Origin: Methylobacterium durans
GTDB lineage: Bacteria > Pseudomonadota > Alphaproteobacteria > Rhizobiales > Beijerinckiaceae
Length of the DNA: 64,000 bases
Direction of reading: 5' to 3'
Assembly (NCBI RefSeq): GCF_003173715.1
Contig: NZ_CP029550.1
Location: 6,030,001 to 6,094,000 of the forward strand
This document shows positions 52,890-62,268 of the stretch, in pieces (the first letter of the stretch is position 1; each line of letters opens with the position of its first letter). Both the position numbers and the translations under genes were made by a program. The notes beneath the pieces were generated by a model. The model made no database searches. It was not told the origin of the DNA and saw only the letters and a program-made list of their open reading frames with translations.

Positions 52890-53711
52890 TCACCCGGCCG
52901 AGCCGGGCTCGGCCATCCGGCGGTGGATCTGCGCCGCGACCTTGTCCGGCAGCGCGTCGGTGACGGCGCTCAGAACCTTGTTCTTCAGGGTCGGCACCAC
53001 CTTGTCCCGGCCCGCCTGCATCGCCTCGAAGGCCGCCTCCGCGACGAGGGCCGGGTCGTCCTTGCCCTCCGAGGCGCCGACCTTGGTGTCGAGCATCCCG
53101 GCACGGTTGAAGAAGTTCGTCTCCGTCACGCCCGGCATCAGCACGCTCACGCCGATGCCGGTGTCGCGGAGTTCGTCGCGCAGGGCCTCGCCGAACCAGC
53201 GCAGGAACACCTTGGTGGCGCCGTAGACCGCCTCGTACGGGTCCGGCATGGCGGCCGAGATCGAGGAGGTGAACAGGATCTTGCCGGCATCCCGCGCCAC
53301 CATGTCCCGCAGCACGAGCTTCGTGAGTTGCACGGCGCCCCGCACGTTGAGGTCGATCATCCGCAGCTCCCGCGCGAGGTCGGTCTCGGCGAAGGGGCCG
53401 CCGAGGCCGGTGCCGGCATTCACGCAGAGGGCGTCGACGGGCCGGCCGGCCGCGCGGATCGCCGCGTAGAGGCCCGCGACGCCGTCCTCGCGCGCGAGGT
53501 CGGCGGCGTGAATCGTCACCGCGCCGCCGCCCGCCGAGAGCCTGCCGGCGGCTTCCGTTAGCCTGCTGGCGGCTTGAGTGAGGTGCCCCTCATCCTCGGC
53601 GGCGATCAGCACGTCGTGGCCGTTCTCGACGAAGTGTCTCGCTAGTTCGAAGCCGATGCCGTTCGAGCCGCCGGTGACGACGGCGAACGGGCGGCGTTGG
53701 GTGTCGGACAT
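52890..53711 (-). CDS. Short-chain dehydrogenase/reductase
   Basis: Classical SDR of 273 residues: cofactor motif TGGSNGIGFELA near residue 13, NAGTGLGGPF, Ser in FTSSISAAMP and catalytic YGATK. The C-terminal extension (VVPTLKNKVLSAVTDALPDKVAAQIHRRM) is as in the YqjQ/DltE-like subgroup. Substrate unknown. It is divergent from the catalase-like gene, 321 bases between starts. GGAGG lies ahead of ATG 53711. Confidence 0.9.
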   Translation of the reverse strand: MSDTQRRPFAVVTGGSNGIGFELARHFVENGHDVLIAAEDEGHLTQAASRLTEAAGRLSAGGGAVTIHAADLAREDGVAGLYAAIRAAGRPVDALCVNAGTGLGGPFAETDLARELRMIDLNVRGAVQLTKLVLRDMVARDAGKILFTSSISAAMPDPYEAVYGATKVFLRWFGEALRDELRDTGIGVSVLMPGVTETNFFNRAGMLDTKVGASEGKDDPALVAEAAFEAMQAGRDKVVPTLKNKVLSAVTDALPDKVAAQIHRRMAEPGSAG

Positions 53712-54032
53712 GAAGCCTCCGGTTGCAGCGGCCAACCGAGGCTCTTCCCCGGATGTTCCCCGGCAAGCCTGCGCCGGCCGGTGCCGGAACCGGCCGGAGC
53801 CCCCCCGCCCGAGGGGCTCTCGGTTTCGTGATCCGGTCGGCCGGCGCGCCGGCCGGGAACACATCGGGTCCGGGGCGATTGCACCAGAGCGGCTCGGGCT
53901 CAACCGAGCCTCTCCCAACCCATTGACGAGACAGACCTTCCGCAGCCGAGGCGCTGACCGGTGCCGCGCGCCCGCACCGGTGCTGCGCGCCGGCACCCCG
54001 GAAGGGCCGGACAGCCGACGCGAGGAGCCGCG
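53712..54032. other. Divergent promoter region, SDR and catalase-like genes
   Basis: Gene-free 321 bases containing promoters for both flanking genes. ttgacg at about 53921 resembles a -35 element for the catalase-like gene, but no -10 partner is clear. GC-rich dyads such as ggccggcgcgccggcc occur near 53838-53855. Nothing else is seen. Confidence 0.4.
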
Positions 54033-55130
54033 ATGACGCAGACCAGCCACCCGATCCGCTACCATGACGGCATCGAGACGCCCGCGCCCGACGAGGCCGA
54101 GACCATCGCGAAGATCATCGCCTCGATGACCCGCGAGAGCGAGAAGACGGCCGACCGCTACGGGCACGCGGTCCGCGCCTCGCACGCCAAGGTGAGCGGC
54201 GTCGCGGTCGGCACCCTGGAGATCCTGCCCGGCCTTCCCGCCGAGCTCCGCCAGGGCTTGTTCGCCGAGCCGGGGACCCACCCCGTCGTGGTCCGCTTCG
54301 CGCAAGGGCCCGGCGAATACCTCAAGGACAGCGTCTCGACGCACCGCGGCATGGCCATCAAGGTCTTCGACGTCGAGGGCGAGAAGCTGCCCGGCCACGG
54401 GGCGCCGACGCAGGACTTCGTCCTCGCCACCGGCCCGGTCTTCCCCAACCCGGATGCCAAGGGCTTCCTCGGCAGCATGAAGCAGCTCGAGGCGGGCACC
54501 GGCGCGCCGGAGGGCCTCAAGGCCGCCGTCTCGCGCACGGCGCGCGCCCTCGACAGCGTGGTCAAGGGCGTGACCGGCACGAGCGCGCCGCTCCTCGACT
54601 TCTTCGGCCACGCGCCGCTGCACCCGCTGGCCGAGCCGTACTACTCGCAGGCCGCGCTCCGCTACGGCGACCACGTCGCCAAGATCGCGGCCTTCCCGGC
54701 CGGCGCCGCGCAGGGCGCCCTCGCCGGAAAGACGCTGGACCCCGGCGACGATCCGGACGCGTTCCGCCACGCGGTGCTGTCCTTCCTGAAGGGCGAGGCG
54801 GCCACATTCGAGATCCGGGTGCAGCTCTGCCTCGACCTCGACGCGATGCCGGTCGAGGACGCCTCGCAGCGCTGGGACGAGGCGGAAAGCCCCTACCGGA
54901 CGGTCGCCCGCCTCATCCTGCCGGCGCAGGACGGGTATTCGGAGGCGCGGCGCCGCTACGCCGACGACGTGCTCGCCTTCCGCCCCGCCCACAGCCTCGC
55001 CGCGCACCGGCCGCTCGGCTCGCTGATGCGGGCGCGGCTGAAGACCTACGAGGCCCTGTCGCGCTTCCGGCACGAGCGAAACCACGTCGACGAGGTCGAG
55101 CCCGCCTCCGTCGATCAGGTGCCGGCCTGA
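54033..55130 (+). CDS. Catalase-family haem protein (small, catalase-like)
   Basis: Protein of 365 residues in the short catalase-like group. HAKVSGVAVGTLEILPG corresponds to the distal His strand of catalases, HPVVVRFAQGPGEYLKDSVSTHRGMAIKVFDVEG to the conserved RFS..G region, and PTQDFVLATGPVFPNPDAKGFLG to the following part. The fold is shorter than classical catalases and lacks their C-terminal domain; relatives include peroxidases and allene oxide synthase-like enzymes. Peroxide or lipid-peroxide breakdown is the likely role. CGAGGAG precedes ATG 54033. Confidence 0.87.
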   Translation: MTQTSHPIRYHDGIETPAPDEAETIAKIIASMTRESEKTADRYGHAVRASHAKVSGVAVGTLEILPGLPAELRQGLFAEPGTHPVVVRFAQGPGEYLKDSVSTHRGMAIKVFDVEGEKLPGHGAPTQDFVLATGPVFPNPDAKGFLGSMKQLEAGTGAPEGLKAAVSRTARALDSVVKGVTGTSAPLLDFFGHAPLHPLAEPYYSQAALRYGDHVAKIAAFPAGAAQGALAGKTLDPGDDPDAFRHAVLSFLKGEAATFEIRVQLCLDLDAMPVEDASQRWDEAESPYRTVARLILPAQDGYSEARRRYADDVLAFRPAHSLAAHRPLGSLMRARLKTYEALSRFRHERNHVDEVEPASVDQVPA

Positions 55131-55148
55131 GCTCCGTCGGAGGGGTTG

Positions 55149-55174
55149 CCGGATCCCCGGGCCCGGGAATCCGG
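55149..55174. terminator. Long inverted repeat between convergent genes
   Basis: ccggatccccggg / cccgggaatccgg, a 13-base stem with one mismatch, sits between the stops of the catalase-like gene and the ClpP-like gene. It can serve both directions. Confidence 0.6.
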
Positions 55175-55182
55175 CCGCCCCG

Positions 55183-55977
55183 TCAGGGCACCCGCGCCTG
55201 ACGCCCCGGGCGCCGCGCGGCCCGGTCCGGGAGGCTGGCGGCGAAGCGGTCGGCCGCGACGACCTCCGTGACGACGCCGGCCGCGCGCAGCAGGCCCGGC
55301 TCGGGCATCCACATGTCCGCGGCGCGGATCGCGAGGGCCCGCGCCACGAAATCCGGGGTGAGGCCCGCGTTCAGGTAGGCCGTGCGCTCCGGCGCCGCGT
55401 CGACCGGCCGGGCCGCATCGAAGAGGCCGACCTCGTAGGGGCCGTGGAAGCCGAGCCGGGCGCCGGCCGCGAGGGAGCGCCCGCGGCCGCGCACGTAGAC
55501 GAGGGTGCAGGCCGAGGCGCAGATGTCCGCCACGTGGGTGGCGAGGCCGTGGGCGGCGACGACGGCGCCGAGGGCCAGCGCCTCCCCGACGAGGCCGCCG
55601 TCGCTGGTGAGGTGGATCCGCACCACGCCGGGATGGGCGCCGAGCAGGGCGGCGACCCGGTCCGCGACGCCTTCGGTCAGGTCGCCCGTCAGGTGCAGGT
55701 CGCGCCCGTCCGGCCCGAGATCCAGCCAGGCCTCGGTCGCCGCCGCGTCCCCGTCGGAGGCCCATCGCGCAGCGGGGGAAGCCCCGGACAGGGGCTCGAC
55801 CCGCTGCGGCACGTCCTCGGGCAGGTCCGGCCGGGCCGCGGCCAGGCCGGCCGTGCCGGTGCCGAGGAGCGCGAGGAGGCCGGCGGCCGTGAGGCGGAGC
55901 CGGTGGGCCACAGAGAGGCGGAGCCGGTGGGCCATAGAGAGGCGGAGCCGGCGGGTCATCGAGAGCCTGAGCCGCAT
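55183..55977 (-). CDS. ClpP-like periplasmic serine protease with repeated N-terminus
   Basis: Protein of up to 264 residues. The C-terminal domain has the crotonase/ClpP-type layout of COG3904 proteins: IHLTSDGGLVGEALALGAVVAAHG, nucleophile Ser in ICASACTLVYV and His in LGFHGPYEV. A signal peptide (LTAAGLLALLGTGTAGLAAA) precedes it. Before that, four near copies of an eight-residue unit (RLRLSMTR / RLRLSMAH / RLRLSVAH / RLRLTA) come from a 24-base tandem repeat, two of which carry an in-frame ATG. The true start could be any of these; the longest is at 55977. Confidence 0.78.
   Translation of the reverse strand: MRLRLSMTRRLRLSMAHRLRLSVAHRLRLTAAGLLALLGTGTAGLAAARPDLPEDVPQRVEPLSGASPAARWASDGDAAATEAWLDLGPDGRDLHLTGDLTEGVADRVAALLGAHPGVVRIHLTSDGGLVGEALALGAVVAAHGLATHVADICASACTLVYVRGRGRSLAAGARLGFHGPYEVGLFDAARPVDAAPERTAYLNAGLTPDFVARALAIRAADMWMPEPGLLRAAGVVTEVVAADRFAASLPDRAARRPGRQARVP
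55895..55977 (-). repeat. 24-base tandem repeat carrying alternative start codons
   Basis: About three and a half copies of a 24-base unit (core gcggagccggtgggcca) lie across the 5' end of the ClpP-like gene. Each adds eight residues ahead of the signal peptide and some copies supply an ATG or GTG. Confidence 0.8.
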
Positions 55978-56060
55978 GCCCGAACGCTCCGCGTGAGAGG
56001 CTGGATGGTCGGAGGGCCGCACGACGCGTCCGGACGGCCACGGACCGTCCGCATCGGGGC

Positions 56061-56318
56061 CTAGGCGAGATAGGCGGCCATCATCTCCGCGACGGCGCGC
56101 GTCGCGTAGGTCGGCGGGCTCTCGCCCCGCTCGACCGGGAAGGCCTCGACGATCCTGCGGCCGGCGAGGATCTGATCCACCTCCTCGGCCAGGAGCCCGT
56201 CGTCGAGGGCGGCCGCGCGGGCGGCGCGGTCGTGCGCGCCGACGCGGGCCCAGGCGCCGGCCGCCCAGGCGGGTCCCGGCCTGTCGCGGCGATCAATCGC
56301 GTCGTGTCGAACCGACAT
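56061..56318 (-). CDS. Small hypothetical protein
   Basis: Protein of 85 residues (MSVRHDAIDRRDRPGPAWAA ... TRAVAEMMAAYLA), helical, with AALDDGLLAEEVDQILAGRRIVEAFPVERG in the middle (split between helices). No signal peptide. AGGG lies about seven bases ahead of the ATG at 56318; an ATG three codons earlier is possible. No family recognised. Confidence 0.6.
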   Translation of the reverse strand: MSVRHDAIDRRDRPGPAWAAGAWARVGAHDRAARAAALDDGLLAEEVDQILAGRRIVEAFPVERGESPPTYATRAVAEMMAAYLA

Positions 56319-56733
56319 CGTCGTCATCCCTGCCTGCAGAACCGCGTGCCATCCCCGTTCGGCCGCCGCACGCACAGGTGAACGACGCGGTCCGCACCGC
56401 GCCTGGACTGCATATCCGGAGCGTCTCGCTTGATGTCATGCCGCAACTCCGTGGCGCTGCCCCGTCGATTGCAGGATCATAGGCGGGGACGGGCGGAATG
56501 TGCTTCCAAAGACCTGTCGATCGATGGAGCGTCCCGCGCGCGGCGGCGGCGTGGCGTGGAAGATCGCCGCCGCCCGCCGCAATCCTCCGGGCGATGATCG
56601 CGATCAACGTCCGCGGTGCACGATCGTGATCGCTCGGACGCGCGGTCGTGATCGCTCGGACCCGGCCGCCTTCGGCGCGCGTTGGCCCAACCTATGCCTG
56701 GGGCGACGGCCCTCTCTGCAACCGGCAGGATCC
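56319..56733. other. Intergenic region upstream of the amidase gene, with direct repeats
   Basis: About 415 gene-free bases. Near the end the 16-base sequence tcgtgatcgctcggac occurs twice (about 56623-56661), preceded by related cgatcgtgatcg and gatcgcgatca pieces, giving a cluster of gatcg dyads 75-140 bases before the amidase ATG. These could be operator sites. No credible frame is seen. Confidence 0.45.
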
Positions 56734-58302
56734 ATGTTCAGACCCACCTCCACCCGCGCCGCACTCGTCGTGCTCGCCGCCCTCGGCCTCCCCGCGCAGG
56801 CGCAGGAGCGCTTCGCCGTCGAGGAGGCGACGATCGCCGGCGTTCACGAGGCCCTGACGGCCGGTCGGATCAGCTGCCGCACGCTCGTGCAGACCTACCT
56901 CGACCGGATCGCGGCCTACGACCAGGCCGGCCCGAAGCTCGCCGCGATCCGCGCGGTGAACCAGCAGGCGCTCCGTCAGGCCGAGGCGTTCGACCGCGAC
57001 TCCGACCGGCGCGCCTCCGCGCCGCTCGCCTGCGTGCCGCTGGTCCTCAAGGACAATTACAACACCGCCGAGCTGCCGACGACCGGCGGCTCGGCCTCCC
57101 TCGCCGGCGCGCAACCGGCGCAGGACGCGTTCGCCGTGGCCAAGCTGCGCGCGGCCGGCGCCCTCGTCCTCGCCAAGGCGAACCTGCAGGAATTCGCGCA
57201 GGGCGGCGTCTCGGTCAGCTCGCTCGGCGGCCAGGTGCGCAACCCCTACGACCTGACGCGCACGCCCGGCGGATCGAGCGGCGGCACCGGGGCCGCCGTG
57301 GCGGCGAACCTCGCGCTCGCCGGGACGGGCAGCGACACCGTGAACTCGATCCGGTCGCCGGCCTCCGCCAACAACCTCGTGGGCTTGCGCGCGACGCAGG
57401 GGCTGATCAGCCTGAGCGGCATCATGCCGGTCTCGAAGACGCAGGATGCGATCGGCCCCATCACCCGCACCGTCGCCGACGCGGCGGCCCTCCTGCAGGC
57501 GATGGCCGGCCCCGACCCGGACGATCCGCTCACCGCACCGTCGGCGGGCAAGGTGCCGGAGAGCTACGCCGCCTTCCTGAAGCCCGACGCGCTGAAGGGC
57601 GCGCGCCTCGGCGTCGTCAAGGCTCTGTTCGGGACGAAGCCCGAGCACGCGGAGGTCAACCGCGTGATGCAGCAGGCCCTGGACGCCCTTGAGGCGGCCG
57701 GCGCGACCCTGGTCACGATCGAGGATCCGGCGTTCGAGGCCAACCGCCTCAACGCCGAGAACGACGTCCAGACCTACGAGTTCAAGGCGCTGTTCAACCA
57801 GTACCTGGCCACGATCCCGAACGCGCCGCACCGGGACCTCGCCGGGATCATCGCCTCGGGCCAGTACCACAAGGCAGCCCTCGAAAAGTTCTTCGCCGGG
57901 GCCGAGGCGCGCCAGGACGGCATGGCGGAGCCGGAATACCGGGCGCGGCTGGAGCGGATCGCCGCCTTCAAGGCGCATGTCGCCGCCCTGTTCGACGCCG
58001 AGCGCCTCGATGCCCTGGTCTATCCCCTGCAGAAGCGGCTGGTGGTGCCGATCGGCGAGCTGAACCAAGCGGACCGCAACGGAATCGTGGCCGGCCTGAC
58101 GGGCTTCCCGGCCATCGACGTGCCGGCGGGCTTCTCGGCGCCGGGCGAGACGGCGCCGCTCGGCGTGCCGGTCGGCCTGGACCTGCTCGGCCGGCCCTGG
58201 AGCGAGGGCAGGCTTCTCGGGCTCGCCTACGCGTTCGAGCAGGCGACCCGGCTGCGTCGGCCGCCGGCCAGCACACCGCCCCTGCCCTCACCCGCGCGGT
58301 GA
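56734..58302 (+). CDS. Exported amidase-signature hydrolase
   Basis: Protein of 522 residues of the amidase signature family. Signal peptide STRAALVVLAALGLPAQAQ. The Ser-cisSer-Lys triad is visible: Lys in VPLVLKDNYNT, and the Gly/Ser-rich RTPGGSSGGTGAAVAANLALAGTGSDTVNSIRSP (split) with both serines. AGPITRT-like IGPITRTVADAA follows. It hydrolyses a C-N amide bond; export to the periplasm suggests a nutrient or peptide-derived amide. ATG 56734 is preceded by GCAGGATCC. Confidence 0.92.
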   Translation: MFRPTSTRAALVVLAALGLPAQAQERFAVEEATIAGVHEALTAGRISCRTLVQTYLDRIAAYDQAGPKLAAIRAVNQQALRQAEAFDRDSDRRASAPLACVPLVLKDNYNTAELPTTGGSASLAGAQPAQDAFAVAKLRAAGALVLAKANLQEFAQGGVSVSSLGGQVRNPYDLTRTPGGSSGGTGAAVAANLALAGTGSDTVNSIRSPASANNLVGLRATQGLISLSGIMPVSKTQDAIGPITRTVADAAALLQAMAGPDPDDPLTAPSAGKVPESYAAFLKPDALKGARLGVVKALFGTKPEHAEVNRVMQQALDALEAAGATLVTIEDPAFEANRLNAENDVQTYEFKALFNQYLATIPNAPHRDLAGIIASGQYHKAALEKFFAGAEARQDGMAEPEYRARLERIAAFKAHVAALFDAERLDALVYPLQKRLVVPIGELNQADRNGIVAGLTGFPAIDVPAGFSAPGETAPLGVPVGLDLLGRPWSEGRLLGLAYAFEQATRLRRPPASTPPLPSPAR

Positions 58303-58313
58303 GACCCGGCCGC

Positions 58314-59183
58314 TCAGGGCCGCCCGGCCCGGCGGCGGAGGAAATCCCGGGTGAGGTCCGCGATCTCGTCCGCCTTCACGTCCAGCGCGAAATGGCCGGC
58401 CTCGAGGAGGTGGACCTCCGCATCGGGCACGTCGCGCCGGTAGGCCTCGGCCGCCTCGGCCCGGAACGAGGGGTCGTGGCGCCCCCAGAGGACGAGGAGC
58501 GGCGGCCGGTGCCGGCGGAGCCAGGCCTGCCACGAGGGGTAGCGCGCGACGTTCGTCCGGTAATCGTAGAAGAGTTCGGTCTGGATGTCGGCCTGGCCGG
58601 GCCGGCTCAGGAAGGCGAACTCGTCCGTCCACAGGTCGGGGTCGTACGCGCTCGTGTCGGGGTCGTGCCCCAGGTGCCGCTGCCGCGTCGCCGCGAGCGA
58701 CAGGAAATTCTCGCGCAGGTCCGCCTCGTGGGCCCTCCGGTCGGCCCAGAAGGCGCGCCGGGTGTCCCAGAGGGGTCCGAGCCCCTCCTCGTGGGCCACG
58801 GCGTTCTGGATGACGATGGCCGCGACGCGCTCCGGATGCGCCAGCGCGAGCCGGAACCCCACCGGGCCGCCGTAATCCTGCAGGAAGAGGCCGTAGCGGC
58901 GCAGGCCGAGGGCGCCGGTGAAGCCGTCGACCACGTCGCTCAGACGATCGAAGGTGTAGGCGAAGGACGCGGGATCGGGCGCGTCGCTGTGGCCGAACCC
59001 GATGAGGTCGGGCGCGATCAGCCGGTGCGCATCCCCCAGCCGCCGGAGCAGAGGCTCGTACATGCGCGAGGACGACGGGAACCCGTGCAGGAGCAGGAGG
59101 GGCGGGGCGTCGCGCGGGCCGGCCTCCCGGTAGAAGACGGACAGGCCGTCGACCGTGACGGTTCGATAGGAAATCCGGGCCAT
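58314..59183 (-). CDS. Alpha/beta hydrolase of the epoxide hydrolase / haloalkane dehalogenase type
   Basis: Protein of 289 residues. Oxyanion segment LLLLHGFPSSSRMYEPLL, nucleophile elbow FLQDYGGPVGFRLAL with Asp as nucleophile (as in dehalogenases and epoxide hydrolases, not Ser), acid in LWGRHDPSF and His in EAGHFALD. The exact chemistry cannot be decided. It converges on the amidase gene with 11 bases between stops. Start ATG 59183 has GGAAGG upstream. Confidence 0.9.
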   Translation of the reverse strand: MARISYRTVTVDGLSVFYREAGPRDAPPLLLLHGFPSSSRMYEPLLRRLGDAHRLIAPDLIGFGHSDAPDPASFAYTFDRLSDVVDGFTGALGLRRYGLFLQDYGGPVGFRLALAHPERVAAIVIQNAVAHEEGLGPLWDTRRAFWADRRAHEADLRENFLSLAATRQRHLGHDPDTSAYDPDLWTDEFAFLSRPGQADIQTELFYDYRTNVARYPSWQAWLRRHRPPLLVLWGRHDPSFRAEAAEAYRRDVPDAEVHLLEAGHFALDVKADEIADLTRDFLRRRAGRP

Positions 59184-59458
59184 CGCAGCGCCCTTCCGCT
59201 CCGCCAGATCCCGCTCCCGCGCGCATCCGTCGGACGCCGCAGGCCGGCGCGCATTGGGACAGGCTCCCTCCGGAAGCGCAACCGCGACCGAGGCGATCCG
59301 TCGGGCCATTCGAGCGCGTCAGGCCGGTGAAGGCAAAGCCTCCGAACGCTCCGGCATCACCGATCCGGTCGTGTCCCCTGGGCATCGCGGATGCCGGCTC
59401 TGCGCATTTCCAGCGGATGCGAGTAACGTCCTCAGAGCGCAGCGACCGAGGCGATCCG

Positions 59459-60514
59459 ATGCTGGATCCTGCACCAGATCACCGACAGGCTCGCATCCCG
59501 GCGCGCCCCGGCGCCTCCACGCGCCTGGAGGTCGCCACGCAGGTCCTGGCCGGCTTGGCCTTGCTGGGCATCCTGCAGTTTCATCTGCTCGGCTCCCTCT
59601 TGGCAGGATTGCTAGTCTACGAACTCGTGCACGCGCTGGCTCCCAACCGGTCCGGCACGCTCGTCCAGCACCACACGGCCAAGGTCATCGTCGTCGCTCT
59701 TCTGGCGGCCGTCATCGCCGCCCTGGTCGGGGCCGCCATCCTCGGCCTCGTCGCCCTTTTGTCCAGCGGCTCGGACAATCTCTCGCTGCTCCTGCGCAAG
59801 ATGGCCGAGGTGATCGAAACCCTGCGCTCGCACCTTCCTCCCTGGGCCCTCGACGTCGTTCCCGAGGAATCGACCGAGCTCAAGAACGCGAGCGTGGCGT
59901 GGCTGCGGGACCATGCCGGGCAGTTGCGCTCGATCGGACAGGATGTCTGGCGGGCCCTGATCCACATCCTGTTCGGCCTCGTGATCGGCGGCTTGGTCGC
60001 GGTGAGCCGCGAGACCGGGACGGGAGAGCGCGGGCCGCTCGTCCAGGCCCTGACGACCCGGGTTCGCCTGCTCGCCGCAGCCTTTCGCAGCGTCGTGTTC
60101 GCCCAGGTGCGCATCTCGGCCCTCAACACCGCGCTCACAGCCCTGTACCTGCTCGTGGCCGTGCCCTGGATGGGCTTCCCGCTCCCGTTCACCAAGACCA
60201 TGGTCGGGCTGACCTTCGTCGCGGGCCTCCTCCCCGTCATCGGGAACCTGATCTCGAACACGGTGATCGTTCTGGTCAGCCTGAGCGTCTCGCCGGCTCT
60301 GGCGGCAGGCTCGCTCGCGTTCCTCGTCGTCATTCACAAGCTCGAGTACTTCGTGAATGCCAGGGTGATGGGCGGTCACATCCATGCCCGCGCCTGGGAG
60401 TTGCTGGTCGCCATGCTGTGCATGGAGGCGGTCTTCGGGATCCCGGGCCTCATCGCGGCGCCGATCTTCTACGCCTACCTCAAGAACGAGCTCTCTCGGC
60501 AGCGCTTGATCTGA
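59459..60514 (+). CDS. AI-2E family (PerM-like) membrane protein
   Basis: Integral membrane protein of 351 residues with about eight spans in the AI-2 exporter superfamily layout: two N-terminal spans, a soluble-looking middle (LRKMAEVIETLRSHLPPWALD), then LNTALTALYLLVAVPWMGFP, VAGLLPVIGNLISNTVIVLVS and the conserved end GIPGLIAAPIFYAYLKNEL. Members export small molecules or act as Na+/H+ antiporters; the substrate here is unknown. ATG 59459 follows GAGG and fits family N-termini better than the longer frame. Confidence 0.85.
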   Translation: MLDPAPDHRQARIPARPGASTRLEVATQVLAGLALLGILQFHLLGSLLAGLLVYELVHALAPNRSGTLVQHHTAKVIVVALLAAVIAALVGAAILGLVALLSSGSDNLSLLLRKMAEVIETLRSHLPPWALDVVPEESTELKNASVAWLRDHAGQLRSIGQDVWRALIHILFGLVIGGLVAVSRETGTGERGPLVQALTTRVRLLAAAFRSVVFAQVRISALNTALTALYLLVAVPWMGFPLPFTKTMVGLTFVAGLLPVIGNLISNTVIVLVSLSVSPALAAGSLAFLVVIHKLEYFVNARVMGGHIHARAWELLVAMLCMEAVFGIPGLIAAPIFYAYLKNELSRQRLI

Positions 60515-60552
60515 CCGAGCCGCCGCTCGACGTCACGGCGCAGGCCGCGGCT

Positions 60553-62268
60553 TCACCGGGCCCGGCCCAGCGACAGGGCCGCCACGATTCCCGGTGCCGC
60601 CTGCTCGATGGGGACATCGAGGGTCAGGCGCACCCCGCCCGCATCGAAGGCCATGTCGATCTCGCCGTCGAGCTCGCGCTTGATCGCGCCGGTGATCAGG
60701 CGGGTGCCGAATCCGCGCCGCTTCGGCGGGGCCACGTGCGGGCCGCCGCTCTCCTGCCACGTCAGGCGGAGCCGCTTCTCCCCGTCGCCACGGGCCGCAA
60801 CGCTCCACGCGACGCATACCCGCCCCGCCGGTATGCTCAGCGCCCCGTATTTCGCGGCATTCGTCGTCAACTCGTGGGCCATCATGCCGATCGCCAGGAC
60901 ATAACGCGGCGCAAGAATGACCGACGGGCCCTCCAGCACGACTTGATCGAGGCTGCTGCGATAGGGGTCGAGCTCGTTCTCGAGGACTTCGCGCAGCGAG
61001 GCCCCGCTCCAGTCATCGCGCGTCAGGAGGTCGTGCGTCTTCGACAGGGCGAGGAGACGGGACTCGAACTGCGCCACATCCTCCTCGCCGCCGCGCGATT
61101 GCCGGGCGAGGGCCTGCACGGTCGCGAGCGTGTTCTTCACGCGGTGGTTCAGCTCATGCAGCATCGTCGTCTGCTGATCCTGCAAGCTGCGGCTGCGGGC
61201 GAGCTCCGCCCGGAGATCGTCCTGGCTGGCCTCGACCGACTTGGCCATCGCGTCGAACGCCTCGCCCAGCTGGCCGAATTCCGAGGTGCCGACGATGCCC
61301 GTGCGGGCCCGGAGATCGCCTGCGCGCCATGCGGCCACGGTCCGCAGGAGGCGGTGCATGGGCCAGCGGATGAAGGCGCGCCCCCCGATCAACGCGCCCG
61401 CGCCCGAGAGCACGGCTCCGAGCAGGATCAGCACGATGCCGCGATACGTGGCAGCATCGACATCCGCGAAGGCCAGGGCCCGATCCCGCCCGATCACGAC
61501 GGTGAGGCCCTCCAGAACGCCCTTCGGATGCACCACGCCGACGACCCGCTCGCGGCCGTCGAGCCCGGTCACGATCCGTGCCGCCTCCTGATCGCGGGCC
61601 AGGCGCGCCAGGCGCTCCGGCGGCAGGGGGCGACCGACCCAGACGTCCTGATCCGGGCGGCGCACGAGAACGACGCCGTTCCGGTCGGCGACGGTCAGGG
61701 ACGTGCTGGATTGGGGCACCAGATGACGGAGCCGTTCGGACAACCACGAGAGATCGATGCTGGCGACGAGCACGCCGACCACCCGAGCATCGTCGTCCCG
61801 CAGGGGCTGCGCGAAGTGGACGGACTCGCGCTCGGTCGCCACCCCTTGCGCGAACCCGCCCATCGCGAACTCCTCGGTCGTCAGGACGCGCTGGTGGTAG
61901 TCGCGGTCGGAGACCGAGTAGGCGCCCGGTGCGGAGCCGAGGCTGTTGCAGAGCAGGCGGCCGTTCGTCTCGGTGACCGCGACGAGGATGATCTGCGGCA
62001 GCTTGTCGATGATGCGGTGGAGGAACTCGGTACAGGCCTGGGGATCGCGCTGCCGGATGGCGGGCGCCTCGGCGACGATGTCGAGCGTCTGGCGGATGCT
62101 CTCGGAGAGCTGATCGAGATCCCCGGCAACAACCCGGGCCGTCGCGAGTGCATCGGTCCGAACAGCTTCATCCCTGTCGGCGCGCAGCGCGTATTCGTTG
62201 TATCCTTGTATTGCGAGCGCAGGAGTGAGGGCGAGCGCCACCAGAGCGAGGACGCGGCTCGTCAGCAA
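60553..62268 (-). CDS. HWE-family sensor histidine kinase
   Basis: Membrane sensor kinase of 571 residues. An N-terminal span, a periplasmic double-Cache-like sensor (about residues 25-285; PGAYSVSDRDYHQRVLTTEEF), a second span (TYRGIVLILLGAVLSGAGAL), HAMP-like linker and an HWE kinase core: H-box HELNHRVKNTLATVQALARQ with His371, N-box MMAHELTTNAAKYGALS and the W-x-E-x-GGP motif WQESGGPH, then RGFGTRLI. HWE kinases often feed the alphaproteobacterial general stress response or light and chemosensing. No response regulator gene is adjacent. Confidence 0.93.
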   Translation of the reverse strand: MLTSRVLALVALALTPALAIQGYNEYALRADRDEAVRTDALATARVVAGDLDQLSESIRQTLDIVAEAPAIRQRDPQACTEFLHRIIDKLPQIILVAVTETNGRLLCNSLGSAPGAYSVSDRDYHQRVLTTEEFAMGGFAQGVATERESVHFAQPLRDDDARVVGVLVASIDLSWLSERLRHLVPQSSTSLTVADRNGVVLVRRPDQDVWVGRPLPPERLARLARDQEAARIVTGLDGRERVVGVVHPKGVLEGLTVVIGRDRALAFADVDAATYRGIVLILLGAVLSGAGALIGGRAFIRWPMHRLLRTVAAWRAGDLRARTGIVGTSEFGQLGEAFDAMAKSVEASQDDLRAELARSRSLQDQQTTMLHELNHRVKNTLATVQALARQSRGGEEDVAQFESRLLALSKTHDLLTRDDWSGASLREVLENELDPYRSSLDQVVLEGPSVILAPRYVLAIGMMAHELTTNAAKYGALSIPAGRVCVAWSVAARGDGEKRLRLTWQESGGPHVAPPKRRGFGTRLITGAIKRELDGEIDMAFDAGGVRLTLDVPIEQAAPGIVAALSLGRAR

